From Spirochaetia bacterium (GTDB lineage Bacteria > Spirochaetota > Spirochaetia > PWKH01), in contig JAIPFU010000109.1 in the NCBI GenBank assembly GCA_021736505.1, positions 1-5,864 of the forward strand: 5,864 nucleotides of DNA. Reading direction: 5' to 3'. This document shows positions 1 through 5,182 of the stretch, in pieces (position 1 is the first letter of the stretch; the number at the start of each line of letters is the position of its first letter). The position numbers and the translations under genes were made by a program. The notes below the pieces were generated by a model that did no database searches, was not told where the DNA came from, and worked only from the letters and a program-made list of their open reading frames with translations.

Positions 1-200
1 CGATCACTTTTACGATGCTTGTTCAGCCATATTTTTTTGCCTTCTCGCTCCAAATTCCGACTACCACTCGCACAATTAAGCCCCCCGTTTTTCATTCTGA
101 TGCCTGACGCCTGCGTTCTGCCTACCTGAAAAATTTCGTGCAGAATCACTCGCTTTCAAGTCAATTTTCCATTTCATTCGGCTTTCGTCTCTTTCTTTTT

Positions 201-243
201 CGGAGATGTGGATTTGGTCTCGGAGAAAAAATCCACATTTTCG
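201..243 (+). terminator. Long stem-loop, possible terminator
   Basis: ATGTGGATTT (206-215) is perfectly complementary to AAATCCACAT (229-238) across a 13-base loop. Five further pairs, two of them G-U if read as plus-strand RNA, extend the stem to 201-243. A TTTT follows at 244-247, which would suit a weak intrinsic terminator for plus-strand transcription. The loop itself contains TCTC-G-GAGA, and the word TCGGAGA occurs at both 200-206 and 220-226. No plus-strand gene is visible upstream inside the window, so the terminator reading is tentative; the stem itself is certain. Confidence 0.35.
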
Positions 244-522
244 TTTTAAGGCAAGTATATCCACTAGAAGTAAACCTTTTACCCGTATATCTATGTGTAC
301 TAGCACCATAAAAAAACCTCTTTTTACTGCTCGTATTAAAAAATTCCAATTTCTCTGGTTTTCAGGTTTAACCTCCCAGCTAATAAAAAAGACAAACAAC
401 AGGCAGAACTAAAACGCTGCCGTAATTTATATGGGTTATGAGCATCAATAGCCAGGCTCCACCCAGAACCCCTATCAACCTAAAAGATTCACAACTATTT
501 ATCATGAAATTACTTACCAAAC

Positions 523-572
523 ATCATTTCTGGAGTTACGAGGGTTCTGCGGGCACGGTGCCTGGCACCCGC
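523..572 (+). repeat. Left copy of diverged 50-bp direct repeat with hairpin
   Basis: This segment aligns without gaps to 5078-5127 in the same orientation, with 40 of 50 bases identical. Its right half is a hairpin-forming unit: 549-572 begins GCGGG and ends CCCGC, and inside lies the perfect palindrome GGTGCC-T-GGCACC (557-569). Such short GTGCC/GGCAC palindromes resemble REP-like dispersed intergenic repeats of Gram-positive genomes; that assignment rests on memory, not on a search. Confidence 0.6.
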
Positions 573-640
573 TGTACTGGCTCAACTCTGCCGGAACCCT
601 GGCTCATTTTGCTCAGGATTCTCCACCTGGCTCCCGCGGT
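557..640. repeat. GC-rich cluster of CTGGC(A/T)C words
   Basis: The word CTGGCAC or CTGGCTC occurs four times in the same orientation, at 562, 577, 599 and 627. The first and last copies extend to similar 17-base units (559-575 and 624-640), both containing CTGGC(A/T)CCCGC. The block is far richer in G+C than the AT-rich sequence on either side. It appears to be a small nest of degenerate repeat units rather than coding sequence. Confidence 0.45.
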
Positions 641-680
641 GATATAATTAACTTTGTTCTATTAATTTAATAATATTATG

Positions 681-1388
681 CTATGCAAATCCGCCATTTA
701 TGTGTATTACTTGTCCTGTAATGTATGATGATTTTTCTGAAGCCAGAAATTGCACAAACGAAGAAATTTCATCACATTTACCAAATCTTCCCATTGGTAT
801 CTTTTCAGTTATATTATTTTTTATCTTTGAAGGGATTTTTTTTGTCATTTCTGTATATATAAAACCTGGAGCTATAGCATTGACAGTTATGTTCTTGGAA
901 GCTAATTCTAAAGCAAGAGATTTTGTAAAACCAATTAATCCTGCCTTTGCCGCAGCGTAATTTGTTTGTCCGAAACCACCAGTAACCCCAATGACAGAAG
1001 AAATATTTATTATTCTCCCCCACCCAGATTCGATCATTGCATCCAAACAAGCTTGGGTATAGTAAAAAGCAGAATTAAGATTAACTTCTATAACGTCATC
1101 CCAATTATCTTTGGTCATTTTTCTACATGTCTTATCTTTTGTAATTCCAGCATTATTTACAAGGACTGATATTGGTTTTTTTGAAATAATCTCATTAATA
1201 ACCGTTTGAATATCTGAATAATTTCTTGAATCTACTTGAATACCCTGAATAAATTGAGATTCAATCGATATTGCTTCATCTTTATGGGAACGATAAGTGA
1301 AATATACGTGATACTCTTTTGACAAAGCCTTAACAATAGATCTACCAATACCTAGAGAACCGCCAGTTACAAAAGCAATCTTTCTCAT
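681..1388 (-). CDS. fabG: FabG-type 3-oxoacyl-ACP reductase (short-chain dehydrogenase)
   Basis: A classical short-chain dehydrogenase/reductase of 235 residues, near the usual FabG length of about 245. Visible motifs are the nucleotide-binding TGGSLGIGR (residues 8-16), NNAG (78-81), Asn103 in VNLNS, Ser131 in INISSVIG, and the catalytic YAAAK (Tyr144, Lys148); the C-terminus ends TGQVIHINGGFA as in FabG. The family reduces 3-oxoacyl-ACP to (R)-3-hydroxyacyl-ACP with NADPH in the cytoplasm. The start is supported by AAGG at 1399-1402, ten bases ahead, directly after the stop codon of the synthase gene. The two genes are 14 bases apart and must be co-transcribed. Sitting alone with a KAS III, an acyltransferase and an aminopeptidase-like gene, it is more likely a dedicated accessory reductase than the housekeeping FabG. 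The exact substrate cannot be read from the sequence; other short-chain reductase activities remain possible. Confidence 0.9.
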   Translation of the reverse strand: MRKIAFVTGGSLGIGRSIVKALSKEYHVYFTYRSHKDEAISIESQFIQGIQVDSRNYSDIQTVINEIISKKPISVLVNNAGITKDKTCRKMTKDNWDDVIEVNLNSAFYYTQACLDAMIESGWGRIINISSVIGVTGGFGQTNYAAAKAGLIGFTKSLALELASKNITVNAIAPGFIYTEMTKKIPSKIKNNITEKIPMGRFGKCDEISSFVQFLASEKSSYITGQVIHINGGFA

Positions 1389-1402
1389 ACCAATCTAACC
1401 TT

Positions 1403-2386
1403 TTACCATTCCAATAGCATAGCACCGTAGGATAAACCACCACCAAAACCAACGAGAACGATCTTATCTCCTTTTTTTAGAAGACCTTTACTAGCAGCTT
1501 CCGCCAACGTGATAATAATTGAAGCTCCGGATGTATTTGCATATTTTTTTATCGTGGTATACGTTTTTTCCATCGGTAAATCCAGTTCTTCAAAGCATTT
1601 TTTTATAATATTAATATTAGCTTGATGTGGTATCACCCAGTCAATATCCTCTAATGTTAATCCTGCATCGGATACAACTTTCCTTACAGCTATAGGCATC
1701 ACTCGTGTAGCAAATTCCCAAACAGCTTTACCTTCCATTTGGAAACGATGCATATTTTTTTCCAAAGTATCTTGTGTAGCAGGATACCTTGAACCTCCAG
1801 CCAGAAATTGAATAACTGAAGCTCCTTGTCCCTCTGTCATTAAAAACTTTTTTATTATACCTTCCGAGTCTACAGAATCTGATAGGACACAAGCTCCAGC
1901 CCCATCGCCGAAATAGACACATGTTGAGCGATCTTTCCAATCCATAATACGTGAATATGTTTCTGATCCAATCACAAGCACATTTTGATAACTTTTGTCT
2001 GCAGCTATCATTGAATATCCAACTGAAATTGCATATACAAAACCAGCACATACTGCACCTACATCGAAGGCAGCAGCGTTATAAGCTCCTAGTTTTCCCT
2101 GAACAATTGATGCAGTTGGCGGTTGGATCATATCAGGACTTGAAGTTGCTAAAATAATGAGATCTAAATCTTCTGCGTGAATACCTGCATTTTGAATAGC
2201 ATTTTGTGCAGCATATAACGCTAAGTCACTGGTTGCTTCGTGATTAGCTGCTACTCTCCGTTCTTTAATTCCAACTTTTGAGAATATCCAGTCATCGCTT
2301 GTATCTAGTGTCTTCTCCAAATCTTTGTTTGTTACAACCTTGGATGGAACATAATATCCAGTACCAATGATACCTATTTTTCTCAT
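1403..2386 (-). CDS. fabH: 3-oxoacyl-ACP synthase III (KAS III, FabH-like)
   Basis: A full-length thiolase-fold condensing enzyme of 327 residues. The KAS III catalytic triad is complete: Cys113 in VGAVCAGF, His254 in IPHQAN and Asn284 in YANTSGAS. Other family marks are GTGYYVPSKVVTN at the N-terminus, TSDDWI..VGIKERR (29-44), FGDGAGA (159-165) and the C-terminal GFGGGLSYGAMLL. The enzyme condenses an acyl-CoA primer with malonyl-ACP to give 3-oxoacyl-ACP. The spacing from Cys to His is longer than in the E. coli enzyme, with an insertion around 190-215, as in several KAS III paralogues. Where most FabH proteins have a Phe-Pro-Ser-Thr-Ala-like motif, this one has IQPPTAS, so the residue aligned with the primer-gating Phe87 of E. 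coli is Gln88. GGGAG at 2397-2401 lies ten bases before the ATG, and a promoter lies upstream. Its neighbours suggest a dedicated role rather than bulk fatty acid initiation. Confidence 0.93.
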   Translation of the reverse strand: MRKIGIIGTGYYVPSKVVTNKDLEKTLDTSDDWIFSKVGIKERRVAANHEATSDLALYAAQNAIQNAGIHAEDLDLIILATSSPDMIQPPTASIVQGKLGAYNAAAFDVGAVCAGFVYAISVGYSMIAADKSYQNVLVIGSETYSRIMDWKDRSTCVYFGDGAGACVLSDSVDSEGIIKKFLMTEGQGASVIQFLAGGSRYPATQDTLEKNMHRFQMEGKAVWEFATRVMPIAVRKVVSDAGLTLEDIDWVIPHQANINIIKKCFEELDLPMEKTYTTIKKYANTSGASIIITLAEAASKGLLKKGDKIVLVGFGGGLSYGAMLLEW

Positions 2387-2396
2387 TTTTATAATT

Positions 2397-2401
2397 CTCC
2401 C
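2397..2401 (-). promoter_or_regulatory. Ribosome binding site of the KAS III gene
   Basis: GGGAG on the minus strand, ten bases ahead of the ATG at 2386. It is the only purine-rich site nearby and fixes this start codon. Confidence 0.7.
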
Positions 2402-2460
2402 TGATTTGTAATTTCTGAATTGAAGTCATAAGTGCAAAAATTTTCCAAAATAAGAATATC

Positions 2461-2511
2461 ACTACTTTAAAATTTTAATAAAAAATATTTATTTGTAATA
2501 ATACTACTTTA
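2461..2511 (-). repeat. Direct repeats TAAAGTAGT in promoter and leader
   Basis: On the minus strand TAAAGTAGT occurs at 2503-2511 (starting inside the -10 box) and again at 2461-2469, 42 bp apart, about four helical turns. The following bases are also similar (ATTATT and GATATT). In addition 2495-2507 is a 13-bp near-palindrome, GTAGTATTATTAC, with one mismatched pair, lying over the expected transcription start. These could be regulator sites, but in such AT-rich DNA chance is a real alternative. Confidence 0.3.
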
Positions 2512-2536
2512 TATCATTTCTATTAAAATGTGACAA
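2508..2536 (-). promoter_or_regulatory. Sigma-A-type promoter for the KAS III-reductase pair
   Basis: On the minus strand TTGTCA (2531-2536) and TATAAA (2508-2513) are separated by exactly 17 bases; each hexamer differs from consensus at one position. The site begins 20 bases past the stop codon of the aminopeptidase-like gene and points at the synthase gene. The expected start near 2501 gives an untranslated leader of about 115 bases. This separates the cluster into two transcription units, although read-through from upstream is possible because no terminator is seen in the spacer. Confidence 0.6.
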
Positions 2537-2555
2537 AATTTTATTATTTTCCATA

Positions 2556-3845
2556 TTATTTATCTAGTTCTTTTACTTCTAGCAAACCCTCCTTTTTTAA
2601 CAATTCTATTGTCTTTTTAATTGTCCAAAGAGGAACATTAATTAAATCTGCTATTTCAAGATTACTTAAATTTGAATCACAATAAGCAATAAAATTCATC
2701 ATTTCTCTTATTTTTAAATTACCATTTTTCATACTTATTGTTGGGTATAAACCTCTTTTCCCCAGTTGCGGTTCACAAAGCACAGTGGAACATAAAATAC
2801 TATTAATTTCTAAACATTCTATAGCTTTTTGAAGTATTCTAAAACCACCAAATAAACCTGATGGTGTAACAAGATTCAAATCATCAAGAGAAGTGTGGTA
2901 TTCAGGAAAACAACCATATTTAGTTCTCATTATTGAACAAATAGGTAAATCTATACCAGGACTACAATATTGGCGCTCATCACTTCCTCTTTCTAAAAAA
3001 CTATATTTTAAAAAATCAGGATGTGAATGCTTTAATACATGTTGTGCAACTTTATCTGCAAGTGTATTTCCTTTGCGAGATGGTAAAAAAGAATATGCCC
3101 GATCGTCGCCAACACAAGTAATATTAAAACCTGCAACAATTTTATCCTTCATAACCTGATAATTCCTACTTAAATAAGTTATAGAACCAATTGTTTCAGG
3201 AATAATTACAATACGATAAGTATATTTTCTTGTTTTTTGCTTAGCAAGCCATTTGGCAAGAAAAGTAGTAACAACTGGACCAGAAAGTTCATTATTCGCC
3301 ATAGAAGGATGACACAAATAAGTTGATAAAAAAATTTCTTTTTCGGATATACCTGGAATTATTAATTCAGCATATGTTAGATGACCATTTTTTAGTTCAC
3401 TATCAATATATACTTTATATTGGCCAGGAATAAGTTTGTCTCTTTCAACTTGAGAGATACAAAATCCCCATCGTTCCTTATAATACGATGTAACATAGGG
3501 TATAGCATTAGGTTGTTCAGGTAAAGAATATAAATGTTCTTGTAATTCATCAAAGTCAATATATTTGTTAACAGGTGTTGAATATCCAACCACATGAAGG
3601 TTTGATTTATTAAATTGGCAGATTTTCTTTCCATCAGGTGTTATGATATATGCATCTTTAATATTCCATTCCTTTGGAACTTCCCAATCAAAACATTTTG
3701 TTCCGGTTGGAACCTCAAAAATTTTCAAACCCGGAATATGCTTTGAAATGATTGACAAAGATTGGCGAAATCCATTTCCAGTTATGCTACGACAAATTGG
3801 AAATAATTCTCTACAAAGCTCATGCATTTGCTTACCTAAATTCAT
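2556..3845 (-). CDS. Aminopeptidase-like protein (DUF2172/DUF4910 type) with C-terminal winged helix
   Basis: A 429-residue protein of the bacterial aminopeptidase-like family, known from structural genomics as a zinc-peptidase fold with an inserted DUF2172 domain and a winged helix at the end. Typical signatures are LFPICRSITGNGFR near residues 14-27, FDWEVPKEWNI (52-62), STYLCHPSMANNELSGP (174-190), IPETIGSITYLS (215-226), GSDERQYCSPGIDLP (287-301) and PEYHTSLDD (314-322). Likely metal or catalytic residues are His179, Glu186, Glu217, Asp289 and His317. Residues about 376-429 form the winged helix, with LSNLEIADLINVPLWTIKK as helix-turn-helix. No signal peptide is present, so it should be cytoplasmic. 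The start at 3845 is preferred over the upstream in-frame ATG at 3926, which lies inside the acyltransferase gene; AAAGGGGA at 3851-3858 serves it, and the neighbour's stop ends one base before, so translation is probably coupled. The substrate is unknown; it may hydrolyse an amide in the cassette's product. Confidence 0.88.
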   Translation of the reverse strand: MNLGKQMHELCRELFPICRSITGNGFRQSLSIISKHIPGLKIFEVPTGTKCFDWEVPKEWNIKDAYIITPDGKKICQFNKSNLHVVGYSTPVNKYIDFDELQEHLYSLPEQPNAIPYVTSYYKERWGFCISQVERDKLIPGQYKVYIDSELKNGHLTYAELIIPGISEKEIFLSTYLCHPSMANNELSGPVVTTFLAKWLAKQKTRKYTYRIVIIPETIGSITYLSRNYQVMKDKIVAGFNITCVGDDRAYSFLPSRKGNTLADKVAQHVLKHSHPDFLKYSFLERGSDERQYCSPGIDLPICSIMRTKYGCFPEYHTSLDDLNLVTPSGLFGGFRILQKAIECLEINSILCSTVLCEPQLGKRGLYPTISMKNGNLKIREMMNFIAYCDSNLSNLEIADLINVPLWTIKKTIELLKKEGLLEVKELDK

Positions 3846-3846
3846 A

Positions 3847-4623
3847 TTATTCCCCTTTAATTCTATATAAAAAGTTCTTAGCTTTTCCAGAAGTAATAAT
3901 ATTTGAAACAAAGTCAAACATATCATTAGCCTTAATTACCCTTAACCCGGAACCAATATTTGGCCTATCACCATGATATAATCCTTTTTCCCATAACAAC
4001 TCACCAGTTGGATTAACATGAGTTAACACATTTTTCTTCAAATTCCTTACAAATAAACTATAGGTTTTCTTTTCAGTAATTCCAAATACATCAGTATATA
4101 AAGCAGAAAACTCTTTGTGATAACGATAATCTACTTCATTCATTTCTTCAACATGATGATAAAAAGTCATACTATTTTGATCTTGAAGATCTAAAACTGC
4201 AATTTTACCATTCATTAATCTTAGTAAAGAAAATGGTGAATCTGAACCATAACCACTATAATTGTTAACATTTTTAAATTTACTAGAAGCATTTCCAATT
4301 ACAGCAAATGAATAGATTGGATGTCCAGTTCTTACTGCAGAAGGATGTAAACGACCTACTTCAGTTAGTACCCCCATTTTAGAAGGAGTATGTCGTATAT
4401 CAAAGGGAATCCCTTTTGTATAATCAAAATTAAATAAAGGCAATAAAATAGTACCCAATGGACCAATTGCAACTAAAAATGATTCCAGTATATCCTCAGG
4501 TGTTAATTTAATACCATTAATTGAATAGCGAGTTAAAGTTCTTTTAAGACTACTGTGTAATAAAATTACATCACCTTGTTGAATTCCAGCCTTTTCCCAC
4601 TCATTAACTAATTTTTCTATCAT
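3847..4623 (-). CDS. AAC(3)-family N-acetyltransferase
   Basis: A 258-residue member of the AAC(3) antibiotic N-acetyltransferase family, close to the usual 260-280 residues. Visible family motifs are GDVILLHSSLK (17-27), GPLGTILLPLFNFD (54-67), the signature SKMGVLTEVGRLHP..VRTGHPIYSFAVIG (81-110) with His101, SPFSLL..LMNGKIAVLDL (129-146) and the second histidine/acid cluster TFYHHVEEMNEVDYR (153-167). The family transfers an acyl group from a thioester, usually acetyl-CoA, to a primary amine. Despite the name, many members do not give aminoglycoside resistance and occur in biosynthetic clusters, and the neighbouring thioester-making genes favour that reading here. GGAGGAGG at 4631-4638, seven bases before the ATG, is a very strong ribosome site. 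The gene starts 63 bases after an IS110 relic and is coupled to the aminopeptidase-like gene. No convincing promoter lies immediately upstream. Acyl donor and acceptor are unknown. Confidence 0.9.
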   Translation of the reverse strand: MIEKLVNEWEKAGIQQGDVILLHSSLKRTLTRYSINGIKLTPEDILESFLVAIGPLGTILLPLFNFDYTKGIPFDIRHTPSKMGVLTEVGRLHPSAVRTGHPIYSFAVIGNASSKFKNVNNYSGYGSDSPFSLLRLMNGKIAVLDLQDQNSMTFYHHVEEMNEVDYRYHKEFSALYTDVFGITEKKTYSLFVRNLKKNVLTHVNPTGELLWEKGLYHGDRPNIGSGLRVIKANDMFDFVSNIITSGKAKNFLYRIKGE

Positions 4624-4630
4624 ATGTATT

Positions 4631-4638
4631 CCTCCTCC
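4631..4638 (-). promoter_or_regulatory. Strong Shine-Dalgarno of the acyltransferase gene
   Basis: GGAGGAGG on the minus strand, seven bases ahead of the ATG at 4623. It is the strongest translation signal in the window and settles the start of the acyltransferase gene. Confidence 0.8.
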
Positions 4639-4686
4639 TATAAAAAGTAAACCCTCTAAGCCGTAAAAAGCCTACAAATTTTTTTC

Positions 4687-4869
4687 TCACTGTCTACTGA
4701 GCATCATTGCTGGATCAAACGCCCTCCGCTTAGTAAGCATCGAATGTACAATCGTTGCAATTTTCCTTGATGTTGCAACAATACTCCTACCACTTCCTTT
4801 ATACTTCTTCATATCCTGATATCTCATCATGATTCGATACCCGCCAGTTTTCATCGGCATGCGAATCAT
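4687..4869 (-). pseudogene. C-terminal relic of an IS110-family transposase
   Basis: The predicted 60 residues match the pattern of the last part of IS110-type transposases: a tyrosine-rich start, then KKYKGSGRSIVATSRKIATI (34-39 region onward of the usual xYxxxKxxKGSGKAIVAxARK block), then VHSMLTKRRAFDP. Complete members are about 400 residues, so the RNase H-like domain and the part with the catalytic serine are missing. The frame stays open upstream only to a TGA at 4909-4911, with no transposase-like sequence beyond. AGGAGG at 4871-4876 sits ten bases before an in-frame ATG at 4860, so a short peptide could still be made, but this is probably chance or a scar. The family call rests on recognising the motif pattern by eye, without alignment. 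It marks past insertion next to the acyltransferase gene. Confidence 0.6.
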
Positions 4870-4900
4870 TCCTCCTAATAATAATTGATTTATGATAGTC

Positions 4901-4920
4901 CTAGTTAATCACATAACTAG
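4901..4920. repeat. Inverted repeat CTAGTTA / TAACTAG
   Basis: A perfect 7-bp inverted repeat with a 6-base spacer, lying about 30 bases upstream of the IS110 relic's ribosome-site-like sequence. It could be an operator or a hairpin belonging to the old element's flank; nothing in the sequence decides between these. Confidence 0.5.
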
Positions 4921-4973
4921 TGTATTATTAAGGGACATAGGACCTCGTTTTATCTAAGTCTTAGAACTTCATA

Positions 4974-4989
4974 AGGAGTCTGTACTCCT
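4974..4989 (+). repeat. Small hairpin AGGAGT-CTGT-ACTCCT
   Basis: A perfect 6-bp inverted repeat with a 4-base loop. On the plus strand a weak T-rich stretch follows about eight bases later, too far for a standard terminator. Confidence 0.45.
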
Positions 4990-4999
4990 AATTGGTTTT

Positions 5000-5019
5000 A
5001 AAGTGCCAGGTTCCACTTT
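5000..5019 (+). repeat. REP-like hairpin AAAGTG / CACTTT
   Basis: AAAGTG (5000-5005) and CACTTT (5014-5019) form a perfect stem around the 8-base loop CCAGGTTC. The core GTGCCAGG is shared in reverse complement with the palindrome at 557-569, and the 8-base loop length equals that of the hairpin at 5104-5127. It seems to be another member of the same short dispersed repeat class. Confidence 0.5.
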
Positions 5020-5077
5020 GATCCCTTCTCAATTTAATTGACTTATAATTATTTATTTTATAATTAATTAATAAAAA

Positions 5078-5127
5078 ATCCTTTCTAGAATTACAAGGGT
5101 TATGTGGGTGCGGTAACTGGCACCCGC
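5078..5127 (+). repeat. Right copy of diverged 50-bp direct repeat with hairpin
   Basis: This aligns without gaps to 523-572, same orientation, 40 of 50 bases identical. Its right half folds into an 8-bp stem, GTGGGTGC (5104-5111) with GCACCCGC (5120-5127), including one G-T pair, around an 8-base loop. Two of the differences from the left copy (554/5109 and 555/5110) improve the outer stem, which hints that the hairpin is maintained. Confidence 0.6.
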
Positions 5128-5182
5128 GATGTTAGCCCTATTTCCTCAATCTCTAATTCCTTGTGTCTGATTTCACTGAACC

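Larger units (their letters stand above)
1..680. other. Region without a convincing gene (680 bp)
   Basis: This is the stretch beyond the 3' end of the reductase gene. No frame encodes a recognisable protein. It holds a long stem-loop (201-243), a run of six C (81-86) where two minus-strand open frames meet, and a GC-rich block at about 545-640 with repeated CTGGC(A/T)C words and a perfect GGTGCC-T-GGCACC palindrome. The last 40 bases before the reductase stop codon are almost pure A/T. No GC stem followed by a T-run is seen downstream of the reductase, so its transcript end is not defined here. A minus-strand frame that opens after a stop near position 153 runs off the window edge at base 1 and could be the beginning of a gene outside. 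Confidence 0.6.
4870..5182. other. Hairpin-rich non-coding spacer (313 bp)
   Basis: No gene is seen. The stretch holds four short inverted repeats (4901-4920, 4974-4989, 5000-5019 and 5104-5127), an AT-only segment at about 5041-5078, and the right copy of the 50-bp direct repeat. A possible promoter for the minus strand could not be pinned down; on the plus strand TTGACT (5038-5043) and TATAAT (5059-5064) occur but only 15 bases apart and with no gene to serve. Confidence 0.6.

Noticed and set aside
206..412. Plus-strand open frame of 68 codons
   Set aside because: Its start lies in the stem of the long hairpin, the product is unlike a folded protein, and no ribosome site precedes it.
557..569. 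GGTGCC-T-GGCACC palindrome as an intrinsic terminator for the reductase operon
   Set aside because: No T-run follows on either strand and it lies more than 100 bases beyond the stop codon; a dispersed repeat explains it better.
438..647. Plus-strand open frame of 69 codons
   Set aside because: It runs through the hairpin and CTGGC repeats, has no ribosome site and gives a Pro/Leu/Thr-rich sequence without recognisable features.
3846..3926. 27-residue N-terminal extension of the aminopeptidase-like protein from an upstream in-frame ATG
   Set aside because: It overlaps the end of the acyltransferase gene, has no ribosome site, and the family's N-terminal sequence begins at the ATG at 3845, which has AAAGGGGA ahead of it.
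3847..4623. Aminoglycoside resistance gene
   Set aside because: Family membership alone does not show resistance, and the neighbouring genes point to a biosynthetic role; resistance cannot be claimed from the sequence.
4644..4672. TTTACG-N17-TTTATA on the minus strand ahead of the acyltransferase gene
   Set aside because: Transcription would begin within the ribosome site, leaving the message without a proper leader.
5038..5064. TTGACT and TATAAT on the plus strand as a promoter
   Set aside because: Spacing is only 15 bases in pure AT sequence, and no plus-strand gene follows.
4901..5127. CRISPR array
   Set aside because: The hairpins differ in sequence and spacing; there are no identical repeats with regular spacers.
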